Part shown: piece after piece, positions 37,753 through 45,234 of the stretch | Numbering within the stretch: the first letter of the stretch is position 1 | Layout: each line of letters begins with the position of its first letter | Assembly: GCA_946183785.1 (NCBI GenBank) | Contig: CAMHCS010000014.1 | Coordinates: 1 to 64,000, forward strand | DNA length: 64,000 nucleotides | Source of the DNA: an uncultured Selenomonadales bacterium | GTDB lineage: Bacteria; Bacillota; Negativicutes; Selenomonadales; Selenomonadaceae | Direction: 5' to 3' | Translations under genes and position numbers: made by a program | The notes under the pieces: generated by a model | Told to the model about the DNA's origin: nothing | Databases searched by the model: none | What the model saw: the letters and a program-made list of their open reading frames with translations, nothing else

Positions 37753-39018
37753 TTACCCCTCCTCCAAAGATACGACAAGATCCGCCGTAAGCGCGCCGAT
37801 TTTCGCTTCCGGCACATCCACCGCGATCATTTCGCTGGGCTTCGCGATCATCAACGGCTTCGCGAAGACCTCCGCGCCGCCGCTCATGACTTTCAGCTTC
37901 AGCTTGCCGCGCATGGGCCGCGTCACGCGCATAAAGAGCCGCACTTTTTCCGCTTCCCCGCCAAGGCGCAGATGCTGCGGCACGCAGGTGCGGACGTTGT
38001 CGCCGGTCGTGACCGCAAGGTCTCGGGCCGCGCTGCCGCCCTCACCGAGCGCGGCTTTCGCCGCGAATTTTCCGGCGATCTCCGCCTCGTCGGACACGAA
38101 ATCCACGAGATCATGCACATGAACCACATTGCCCGCCGCGAAAATCCCCGGCTCGCTGGTCTCCCGCCGCTGGTCGACGACGGGCCCGCCCGTCAGCGGG
38201 TGCATTTTGAGGCCGAGACCGTTGGAAAGCTCGTTTTCAGGAATCAACCCGACGGAAAGCAATACCGTGTCGCAGTCAATCTCAAACTCCGTGCCGGGAA
38301 TGGGCCGCATCTTGTCGTCCACCTTTGCGACGGTGACGCCGGTCACCCGGTCTTTGCCGTGAATTGCCACAATCGTATGAGACAAATGCAGTGGAATATC
38401 ATAGTCGTTCAAACACTGGACGATATTGCGCGTCAGGCCGTTGGAAAACGGGCAGATTTCCAGCACCGCCTGCACTTTGCACCCCTCCAGCGACATGCGG
38501 CGCGCCATGATCAGGCCGATGTCGCCGGAACCGAGGATCACGACTTTCCTGCCGGGAATATACCCTTCCATATTTACCATTCGCTGCGCCGCGCCCGCCG
38601 TATAGACGCCCGCGGGACGCGTGCCCGGGATCCGTATCGCGCCGCGGGTACGCTCACGGCAGCCCATGGTCAGCACCACTGATTTCCCCCGAAGCTCCAT
38701 CACGCCGCGCGTCGGGCTGATCGCGCGCACGGTCTTGTCTTTGCGAACTTCCAGGACCATCGTGTCGACGAGAATCTCGACCTCGGGCAAATCTTTCACG
38801 AGATCATAGCATCGCTGGGCATAGCCGGGCCCGGTCAGCTCCTCCTTGAAATGGTGGAGGCCGAAGCCGTTGTGAACGCACTGCTGTAAAATGCCGCCCG
38901 GCTCGCGGTCGCGTTCCAATACGAGAATCTTCTTCGCACCGTTCTGTTGGGCGCTGAGCGCCGCGGTCAGCCCTGCCGGACCTCCGCCAACGATAATGAC
39001 GTCATAAAGCGCGTTCAT
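37753..39018 (-). CDS. FAD/NAD(P)-dependent oxidoreductase of GlpA-DUF1667 operon
   Basis: 421 residues. The N-terminal FAD loop VIIVGGGPAGLTAALSAQQN, a second dinucleotide loop VVILGSGDIGLIMARRMSLE, and the C-terminal FAD-contact motif GIFAAGNVVHVHDLVD make it a pyridine nucleotide-disulfide oxidoreductase-type flavoprotein. There is no CxxxxC redox disulfide. With the neighbouring GlpA-like protein and DUF1667 it probably forms a complex passing electrons from glycerol-3-phosphate. Its ATG overlaps the preceding stop by four bases. Confidence 0.92.
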   Translation of the reverse strand: MNALYDVIIVGGGPAGLTAALSAQQNGAKKILVLERDREPGGILQQCVHNGFGLHHFKEELTGPGYAQRCYDLVKDLPEVEILVDTMVLEVRKDKTVRAISPTRGVMELRGKSVVLTMGCRERTRGAIRIPGTRPAGVYTAGAAQRMVNMEGYIPGRKVVILGSGDIGLIMARRMSLEGCKVQAVLEICPFSNGLTRNIVQCLNDYDIPLHLSHTIVAIHGKDRVTGVTVAKVDDKMRPIPGTEFEIDCDTVLLSVGLIPENELSNGLGLKMHPLTGGPVVDQRRETSEPGIFAAGNVVHVHDLVDFVSDEAEIAGKFAAKAALGEGGSAARDLAVTTGDNVRTCVPQHLRLGGEAEKVRLFMRVTRPMRGKLKLKVMSGGAEVFAKPLMIAKPSEMIAVDVPEAKIGALTADLVVSLEEG

Positions 39019-40469
39019 TTCCGCCCACCTCCCAGCTTTTCCTCATACATATAAGAATCCGGACCGTCCTTCCGCACCTTCGGCACAGGAATCCCAAGCT
39101 CCCGCGACAAAATCTCGATCACCCTCGGTCCGCAGAACCCGCCCTGACAGCGTCCCATGCCCGCGCGGGTGCGGCGCTTCACGCCGTCCACTGTCCGCGC
39201 GCCGCAAGGCCTTTTGATCGCGTCCACAATCTCGCCCTCGGTAATCGTCTCGCAGCGGCAAATCACACGCCCATACCGGGCGTCTTTTTTAATCAGCGCC
39301 GCCTGCTCCTCCGGCGAAAGCTCCCGGAAAACAGGCTGAGGCGGACGGCCTTTGACGACATTTTCTTTCGCTTTCGCGCCCGCCGCCTTCGCAATTTCCT
39401 CCGCCAGGAGCCGAGCAATGGCCGGAGCCGAGGTCAGCCCCGGCGACTGGATGCCCGCCGCGTGATAAAGCCCCTTGACCGTTTTCGATTCTCCAATGAT
39501 AAAATCGTTCGTATCCGAAACCGCGCGAATGCCTGCGAATTCAGTAATCGCCGCGCCCATTGGCAGCTCCGGCACGAGTTTTTTTGCCCCCGCGATGATC
39601 TCGTCCATGCCCGCCATCGTCACGGCCGTATCGTCGCGGCTGTCCTGCTCCTGCGCGTTCGGTCCGACAAACGTATTGCCGTGTGTCGTCGCACAGACGA
39701 GGATTCCCTTCGACGTCTTTGTCGGCGCCGGGAAAACAATCCCTTTTACCATCTTTTCCTGCGCCGTCTTGTCGAACAAAATATACTCGCCCTTGCGCGG
39801 GTGAATCGAGAAACTCGTATCCCCCGCCATTGCCGCGACCTTGTCCGCAAAGACGCCGGACGCGTTCACGACGAACCGCGCGCGGATCTCTCCCTGCGTC
39901 GTCTCCACAGTGAATCCCTGGCCGCCCTCGGCGCGAATGCCCGTGACCTCGCAGCCGCATAAAATCCCGGCGCCGTTTTCCACAGCGTTCTCCGCAAAGG
40001 CCGCCGCCATGCCGAAGGGCCAGCAGATGCCCGCCGTGGGCGCCCAAAGCGCCGAGCAAATCGCCGATGAAAGATTCGGCTCCTTTTCGCGCACTTTGTC
40101 GCCGCTCCATATTTCCAGACCCGGCACGCCGTTCGCCTCGCCCCGAGCCTTCAATTCCTCAAGCTGCGCTTCTTCTTCCCCGTTCGTCGCACAGACGAGA
40201 GACCCCGTCCATTGAATATCCAACCCCAGCTCGTCCTGCAAGTCGTGATACAGCCGATTGCCCTCGACGTTCATCTTCGCCTTCATGCTGCCTGTGGGCG
40301 CGTCAAAACCCGCATGCAGGATTGCGCTGTTTGCCTTCGTGGTGCCCGCCGCGATATCCGGCTCTTTTTCCACCAGCACGCAGGACAAATCAAGCCGCGC
40401 CAGCGCCGCCAGCGTCGCCGTCCCCGAAATGCCGCCGCCGATCACGACGACGTCCGCCTTTCTCTCCAT
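39015..40469 (-). CDS. GlpA-like FAD-dependent glycerol-3-phosphate dehydrogenase with BFD-like domain
   Basis: 484 residues. FAD loop VVVIGGGISGTATLAALARL, DAO fold with GICWPFGMAAAFAENAVENG, and a C-terminal BFD-like [2Fe-2S] domain with CRCE, then CQGGFCGP. These fit the anaerobic glycerol-3-phosphate dehydrogenase/NAD(FAD) dehydrogenase group; a related 2-hydroxyacid substrate is not excluded. ATG with GGGGGGAG upstream. First gene of a four-gene operon with the flavoprotein, DUF1667 and HAD genes; no glpK or glpF nearby. Confidence 0.9.
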   Translation of the reverse strand: MERKADVVVIGGGISGTATLAALARLDLSCVLVEKEPDIAAGTTKANSAILHAGFDAPTGSMKAKMNVEGNRLYHDLQDELGLDIQWTGSLVCATNGEEEAQLEELKARGEANGVPGLEIWSGDKVREKEPNLSSAICSALWAPTAGICWPFGMAAAFAENAVENGAGILCGCEVTGIRAEGGQGFTVETTQGEIRARFVVNASGVFADKVAAMAGDTSFSIHPRKGEYILFDKTAQEKMVKGIVFPAPTKTSKGILVCATTHGNTFVGPNAQEQDSRDDTAVTMAGMDEIIAGAKKLVPELPMGAAITEFAGIRAVSDTNDFIIGESKTVKGLYHAAGIQSPGLTSAPAIARLLAEEIAKAAGAKAKENVVKGRPPQPVFRELSPEEQAALIKKDARYGRVICRCETITEGEIVDAIKRPCGARTVDGVKRRTRAGMGRCQGGFCGPRVIEILSRELGIPVPKVRKDGPDSYMYEEKLGGGRK

Positions 40470-40540
40470 ATCGCTCCCCCCTGGTATTCAATGCTATTAT
40501 ATTATTTCTTCACAGCGGCGAAATTTCCTGCCTTCGGCGC

Positions 40541-40580
40541 AAAATAAAAACCGCTGCACGACAATCATCGTACAACGGTT
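40541..40580 (-). terminator. Terminator of the DUF2156 gene
   Basis: 13-base stem with two wobble pairs between 40549-40561 and 40568-40580. On the minus strand it is followed by TTTTTATTTT. It stands 124 bases after the stop; the space between holds the decayed repeat. Confidence 0.8.
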
Positions 40581-40596
40581 CAGGAAACGTCAACCT

Positions 40597-40670
40597 AGTC
40601 TCTCCGTGCCTCTGTCGGGTCTTTATCCGTCATGCTGTGTCAACATGCCCGACGAAAAAACCTTCGACAA
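40597..40670. repeat. Decayed third copy of the MITE-like element
   Basis: AGTCTCTCCGTGCCTCTGTC and the following 27 bases match positions 19058-19105 of copy 1 at roughly four of five bases. After that the central hairpin is missing, and GACGAAAAAACCTTCGACA matches the right part. Both terminal repeats are lost or unrecognisable. It lies in the 3' untranslated region of the gene at 40704-41597. Confidence 0.7.
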
Positions 40671-40703
40671 ACGCGCGCATCGCCTTATCCGCCATTTCCT
40701 TTA

Positions 40704-41597
40704 TCACTCCGCCGTCCCGTAATATTTCTCCACCTTGAAGGCGGGCCGGTAAGCTTCTTTCGCTTTTCTGAGGCCAGGCATTCCCATATCCTCTTCGCGA
40801 TTGATATACGGGTACGGGGCCGCCGCCTCGGAGGCGGCAAAGGCCTGGTTGACGGCGGCGAATGCGCCCTCCGCCGCAAACGCGCCGACGGCTTTCTCGA
40901 AATGCACGTCAATGACCTGCGGCGAAATAGCGGAGGCCATTGTCATTGCGGCAGGCACGCCTTCCGCATAAAGGACGCCACCGAAAAGGCCGAGCGCCTC
41001 CCAATGCTCGGCGGCTTTTCGAATATGCGCGAGTTCGCTCATGTCCACGTCGATTCCGTCCTCCGCCTTTTCCACAAACCACTGCTCCGCCACCGCCAGA
41101 GCGTCGGCGATATTGTCCTTCGTGATCGGATGATACGACGCGTCGGGAAAGCGCCGCCAAAAGCGGTTGACGAGATTCTTCTTCGCATGCAGCTTTTTCC
41201 CGGAAAGCTGCGCGAGACTTTCCCGCTTGTAGATATAGTCGCCGTCGCCGTCCCGGGAAAACCACCGGACATTGCAAAGCCCGTCGAAAAGCTTCTTCTG
41301 CCGCTCGTCGAAGGCGCAGAAGGAAAGCGGCTCGCCCCGCCGCTCCGCGTCTCGCCGCAAAAGAGACAACTCTTTCTCGCCGTCGAATCCGTCGGCGGCC
41401 AGCGGCGCGCCGTACCCCCTGCAATTGTCCGTATTCCCCTGGAAATGCCGGAACAAGATCCCGTCCTGTACGGCGACCTCTGTATGAAACAGATCGGCCA
41501 GCAGGAAAAGATTAACCGGCGACGTGTCGCTGCCCAGGGTTTGCGCCCCGTGGAACAAAACGGAAAGAGCCGTATTTGCCAACTGCCATTCCAGCAT
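40704..41597 (-). CDS. DUF2156 protein, phosphatidylglycerol lysyltransferase C-terminal-like
   Basis: 297 residues. The GNAT-type fold of the LPG-synthetase C-terminal domain: FRHFQGNTDNCRGYGAPLAA near the N-terminus and the diagnostic YINREEDMGMPGLRKAKEAY at the C-terminus. It lacks the membrane flippase domain of MprF, so it is a soluble stand-alone form of unknown substrate. ATG with GAGG seven bases upstream. It follows the PBP gene on the same strand by 59 bases. Confidence 0.88.
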   Translation of the reverse strand: MLEWQLANTALSVLFHGAQTLGSDTSPVNLFLLADLFHTEVAVQDGILFRHFQGNTDNCRGYGAPLAADGFDGEKELSLLRRDAERRGEPLSFCAFDERQKKLFDGLCNVRWFSRDGDGDYIYKRESLAQLSGKKLHAKKNLVNRFWRRFPDASYHPITKDNIADALAVAEQWFVEKAEDGIDVDMSELAHIRKAAEHWEALGLFGGVLYAEGVPAAMTMASAISPQVIDVHFEKAVGAFAAEGAFAAVNQAFAASEAAAPYPYINREEDMGMPGLRKAKEAYRPAFKVEKYYGTAE

Positions 41598-41656
41598 GAA
41601 AAAACCTCTATTCCTCTTCGTGCAGGGGAATCTCCCCCGCCTGTTTCTTTCAATAA

Positions 41657-43654
41657 TTACGGTGCGAAACGCACGACAATTTCCGATCCCTGCACCACAG
41701 CTGTACCTGGGGCAACGTCCTGGCTGATTGCCGTACCGCGTCCTTCAGCGCGCATTTTGAGGCCCGCGCCCTCGATCTGAGCTTTAGCCTGCGCCACGTC
41801 GAGGCCGATTACCTCGGGCACGACGGCATGCACGACCGTTTGCGACGCGTCCGGCGACGGAGGCGCTGCCGGCGTCTTTCCCTCGAAAGGATCGCTGGAG
41901 GGCTCGACGTTCAGATAACGGAAAAGCTGCTGGAAGATCTTCGACGCCACCGGAGCGGCAATCTGCCCGCCATAATAAGTGCCCAGCGGTTCGTCGATGA
42001 TGACGAGCAGCGTGACCTCCGGATCCTCGACGGGCGCGAATCCGCAGAACGAAGCGATATAGCTGCCTTCTTTATAACCGACGGCGTCCGTGTTAATCTT
42101 CTGGGCGGTACCGGTTTTGCCGCCGATGCGATACCCTTTGACTTTCGCTTTCTGGCCGCCGCCCGTGGAAACGACCTGCTCCAAAAGCCCGATCAGCGTC
42201 TTTGCCGTCTCTGAGCTGACGGCGCGCCGCACCTCTTTGGGTTTTGCCTCCTCATAGACGGAGCCGTCCTCGTTGTAAACCGCTTTCACGATATACGGCT
42301 TCATCAATACGCCGTCGTTGGCAATAGCCGACATCGCCGTGATGAGCTGCAGCGGCGTTACCGCGATGCTCTGCCCGATGGACATCGTCGCAATATCGGA
42401 GTCGCGCATATCATCCGACTCGAACAATATTCCCGCTTCCTCCGCGGGAAGCTCGACGCCCGTCGGTTCGCCGAAGCCGAAGCGCCGCGCGTACTTGTTC
42501 AAACGGTCCGCGCCAAGGTCGAGACCGATCAGCGCGAAGCAGGTATTGATGGATTGCTTCATGACGTCGGTGAACGTCACCGTGCCAAAGCTGTCGCCGC
42601 TCCAGTTCTCTATGCGCTTTTCGCTGACGATCAGGAATCCCGGGTCCATGAACCAGTCGTTGGGCGCGACTATGCCTTCCTCCAACGCCGCCGCCGCGAC
42701 GATGGACTTGAACGTGGAACCCGGCTCGTAAATGCTGGACACGGCGCGATTTTTCCAGACCTCCATCGGAAAATCCTCAAAATGATTTGGATTGTATGAA
42801 GGCCGGGACGCCATCGCAAGGATTTCCCCCGTCTTTGGCTTCATCACCAGCGCCGTCACCGAAAGCGGCTGCGTCTCGGCAAAAGCCTCCTCCAGCACCT
42901 CTTCGACCATGAACTGCACGGTCGAGTCGATGGTGAGCTGGACGGTCTTGCATTGATTCTGTCTCGGCACGCGCCTTGAAACCGATCCAAGAATTGGACG
43001 ATCGCTGACGTTGTCCGTCTGCACAAAGGTCTCCGCCACGACGCCCTTGATCAAATCGTCATAGGCCTGCTCGACGCCGTCGAGGCCCACGTCGTCTGTG
43101 CCGACAAATCCGAGAATATTCGCCGCCAGTTCCTCATTCGGATAGTATCGCTTTGGCTCGTCCTGAAAGCCGAGACAATTGTACCCCTCAGTGCGGATCA
43201 AATCTCGGACCGCCGCCACCTCGTCCGTCGACAGGAACCGTTTCACCCATACGAAGCCGCCGCCCTGCTCGATGTCGTGACGGACTGCCTCCTGCGTCAG
43301 CCCGATCAGCGGCGCGAGCTTTGCCGCCACCTCATCTTCCTTGCCCTTCTCCACATTGTTCGGGTCAATGAAAAGCGACTTCATCATCAGACTGACCGCC
43401 ATCTCGCGTCCGTTGCGGTCGAGAATCGCGCCGCGGGGCGACTGCATCAGGCGCTCCTCGCCCGTCTCATGGCGCACCCGCGCCGCCAGTTCCTCGCCCT
43501 GTACGAGCTGTATCCACCCGTACCGCAGCACCAGAAGGGTAAAAAGTACCAGCACCCCGACCAGCGCGCGCCTGAAATTGATCGCAACGCGCTTCTGTTC
43601 ACGCTTTCCGAGCTTTTCCCGTTCCTTTGAATCCAGCTTGAATCGTCGTCTCAT
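41657..43654 (-). CDS. Class B penicillin-binding protein with C-terminal PASTA domain
   Basis: 665 residues. One membrane segment (about 29-46), a dimerisation domain with SPRGAILDRNGREMAVS, and the transpeptidase domain with SxxK at 313-316 (STFK), SIN at 368-370 and KTG at 513-515. A PASTA domain occupies about 605-665. This is the FtsI/SpoVD type that crosslinks septal or spore peptidoglycan. It stands outside any mur/dcw cluster here. ATG start. Which of the two roles applies cannot be told. Confidence 0.95.
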   Translation of the reverse strand: MRRRFKLDSKEREKLGKREQKRVAINFRRALVGVLVLFTLLVLRYGWIQLVQGEELAARVRHETGEERLMQSPRGAILDRNGREMAVSLMMKSLFIDPNNVEKGKEDEVAAKLAPLIGLTQEAVRHDIEQGGGFVWVKRFLSTDEVAAVRDLIRTEGYNCLGFQDEPKRYYPNEELAANILGFVGTDDVGLDGVEQAYDDLIKGVVAETFVQTDNVSDRPILGSVSRRVPRQNQCKTVQLTIDSTVQFMVEEVLEEAFAETQPLSVTALVMKPKTGEILAMASRPSYNPNHFEDFPMEVWKNRAVSSIYEPGSTFKSIVAAAALEEGIVAPNDWFMDPGFLIVSEKRIENWSGDSFGTVTFTDVMKQSINTCFALIGLDLGADRLNKYARRFGFGEPTGVELPAEEAGILFESDDMRDSDIATMSIGQSIAVTPLQLITAMSAIANDGVLMKPYIVKAVYNEDGSVYEEAKPKEVRRAVSSETAKTLIGLLEQVVSTGGGQKAKVKGYRIGGKTGTAQKINTDAVGYKEGSYIASFCGFAPVEDPEVTLLVIIDEPLGTYYGGQIAAPVASKIFQQLFRYLNVEPSSDPFEGKTPAAPPSPDASQTVVHAVVPEVIGLDVAQAKAQIEGAGLKMRAEGRGTAISQDVAPGTAVVQGSEIVVRFAP

Positions 43655-43754
43655 ATTTCTTCCTTATTCAGTCAAAAGGATGTAATTGATGATGGGCATT
43701 CTTCTCCCCGCCGAAGGCCCCGCGCCTTCATTCGCTACTATAAAACAAAGGCCT

Positions 43755-43796
43755 AAAAATCCCTTTGTTGCCGTTTTTCGACAGCAAAGGGATTTT
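43755..43796 (-). terminator. Terminator of the bofA-like gene
   Basis: Stem AAAATCCCTTTGTTG with CAGCAAAGGGATTTT at 43756-43796. On the minus strand TTTTTAGG follows. It starts 10 bases after the stop at 43807. Confidence 0.85.
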
Positions 43797-43806
43797 CACT
43801 TCCAAA

Positions 43807-44064
43807 TCAACCCACAATGAATTTTTCCCAGACAAAAATGCCGATAACGCCCGGTATGCCGAAAACGCCTGCAAGCAGCGCCTTCAGCACCGTGATCTCA
43901 ATGCCCGCGCCGAACAAATCGACGACGAACAACAGGATTGCGCCGCATACACTGTTCGAGACGAATTTCAGCAACAGCTCCACCGGCCATTTCAACAGCT
44001 TGACTAAAAGGCAGATCGCCAACAGACCGACGGCAAACGAAATGACAACGCTCGATTCCGCCAC
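43807..44064 (-). CDS. Pro-sigma-K processing inhibitor BofA-family membrane protein
   Basis: 85 residues with three hydrophobic segments and the family motif KFVSNSVCGAILLFVVDLFG. BofA restrains sigma-K processing in Bacillus sporulation; relatives occur in Negativicutes whether or not they sporulate, so the role here is open. The start is GTG. It follows recR by 16 bases, consistent with a ybaB-recR-bofA operon as in Bacillus. Confidence 0.88.
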   Translation of the reverse strand: MAESSVVISFAVGLLAICLLVKLLKWPVELLLKFVSNSVCGAILLFVVDLFGAGIEITVLKALLAGVFGIPGVIGIFVWEKFIVG

Positions 44065-44080
44065 GAATCTTTCTCCCCTT

Positions 44081-44677
44081 TCATAATTCCACGCGGTTTT
44101 CCATCGCTTTCGCCAATGTCACCTCGTCCGCGTATTCGAGGTCTCCGCCCACAGGCAGTCCGTGAGCGATACGGGTGACGCGGACGCCCATCGGCTTCAA
44201 AAGCCGCGCGATATACATGGCGGTCGCCTCGCCCTCGACGTTCGGATTCGTCGCCATGATGACTTCCTTGACTTTCCCATCCGAGAGGCGCGCCAGGAGT
44301 TCCTTCACGCGGAGGTTTTCCGGGCCGACTCCTTCCAGCGGCGAAAGCGCGCCATGCAGCACATGATAAACGCCGTGATAATCATGCATGCGCTCCACCG
44401 CCGCCACGTCCTGCGGCTGCTCGACGACGCAGACCGTTTCATGGTCCCGCTTCACTGAGCTGCAGATCGCGCAAGGATCGCGGTCGCTGAGATTACAGCA
44501 GACGCTGCAAAAGCCGATCTTTTCCTTCGCCTCGAGAATCGCTCCCGCCAGCGCCCGCGCTTTTGCCGCGTCCATGTCGATCACATGGTACGCGAGGCGC
44601 ACGGCGGTCTTCGCGCCGACGCCTGGCAAGGCGCGAAAATGCTCGATGAGCTTTGCCAAAGGCTCGATGTACTGCAT
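44081..44677 (-). CDS. recR: Recombination protein RecR
   Basis: Works with RecF/RecO in loading RecA at gaps. 198 residues. Helix-hairpin-helix [20 protein letters not shown], a four-cysteine zinc site [16 protein letters not shown], and a Toprim domain [20 protein letters not shown] are present. Its ATG follows the ybaB stop directly (TGA then ATG). Confidence 0.98.
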   Translation of the reverse strand: MQYIEPLAKLIEHFRALPGVGAKTAVRLAYHVIDMDAAKARALAGAILEAKEKIGFCSVCCNLSDRDPCAICSSVKRDHETVCVVEQPQDVAAVERMHDYHGVYHVLHGALSPLEGVGPENLRVKELLARLSDGKVKEVIMATNPNVEGEATAMYIARLLKPMGVRVTRIAHGLPVGGDLEYADEVTLAKAMENRVEL

Positions 44678-45007
44678 TCAGATCATTCCCGGCGGCAGCC
44701 CGAGCCCGCTGGTCAGCTTCGCCATCTCGCTCTGCATCATTTCATCGACTTTCTTGCCGCATTCGTTAACCGCCGAGACGATCAGATCCTGAAGCATCTC
44801 CACGTCCTCCGGGTCCACCGCCGCCTTGTCGATGGCCAGGGACTCCACGATTTTTTCGCCGTTCATCACGACCTTGACGACGCCGCCGCCCACCGTGACT
44901 TCCACGGTGCGTTTCTTCAGCTCTTCCTGCATCTTCTGCATCTGCGCCTGAACTTTTTGAACCTTCTTCATCATGCCGGCCATGTTGCCGCCCATTCCGC
45001 CAAACAT
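44678..45007 (-). CDS. ybaB: YbaB/EbfC-family nucleoid-associated protein
   Basis: 109 residues. Gly/Met-rich N-terminus MFGGMGGNMAGMMKKVQKVQ, a helical dimer arm, and the family core AAVDPEDVEMLQDLIVSAVN. It binds DNA as a dimer. The ATG at 45005-45007 has GGGAGG seven bases upstream. The frame remains open 39 codons upstream through a structured leader, which I treat as untranslated. Operon with recR. Confidence 0.95.
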   Translation of the reverse strand: MFGGMGGNMAGMMKKVQKVQAQMQKMQEELKKRTVEVTVGGGVVKVVMNGEKIVESLAIDKAAVDPEDVEMLQDLIVSAVNECGKKVDEMMQSEMAKLTSGLGLPPGMI

Positions 45008-45201
45008 CAAATATCCTCCCTTCGCCGCATTCCTGCGGCCATCGAAACCATCCTGCAAAAAATCGATCATAACGCCTTTGTTTCGGTTTTGCCGCAGGCA
45101 AAGCCTCCTCTGTCGGCGTTTCAACGAAGCGTGAATACTCGCCGCCTGTTATTTTCGCCTCGCCCTGCTTGTTGGGGCAGGGGCGTCTTTTCCCTCGCTA
45201 T
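45008..45201 (-). promoter_or_regulatory. Structured 5' leader of ybaB-recR
   Basis: About 190 bases between the promoter and ybaB contain at least three stem-loops in minus-strand order: CGCCCCTGC/GCAGGGCG (45161-45185), TTTGCC-TGC-GGCAAA (45088-45102), and GCCGCA-GGAA-TGCGGC (45024-45039). The last abuts the GGGAGG of ybaB. They could gate translation. No known riboswitch pattern is recognised. Confidence 0.5.
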
Positions 45202-45230
45202 AGCATAGCAAAGACCGCTCCCGCCGTCAA
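45202..45230 (-). promoter_or_regulatory. Promoter of ybaB-recR
   Basis: On the minus strand TTGACG (45225-45230), a 17-base spacer and TATGCT (45202-45207), immediately after the dnaX stop at 45235. Good consensus. Confidence 0.7.
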
Positions 45231-45234
45231 CTTC

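Noticed and set aside
45008-45234. SRP (4.5S/6S) RNA gene next to dnaX
   Set aside because: SRP RNA often neighbours dnaX, but the conserved GGAA/GCAG-containing domain IV hairpin is not present; only simple stems are seen.
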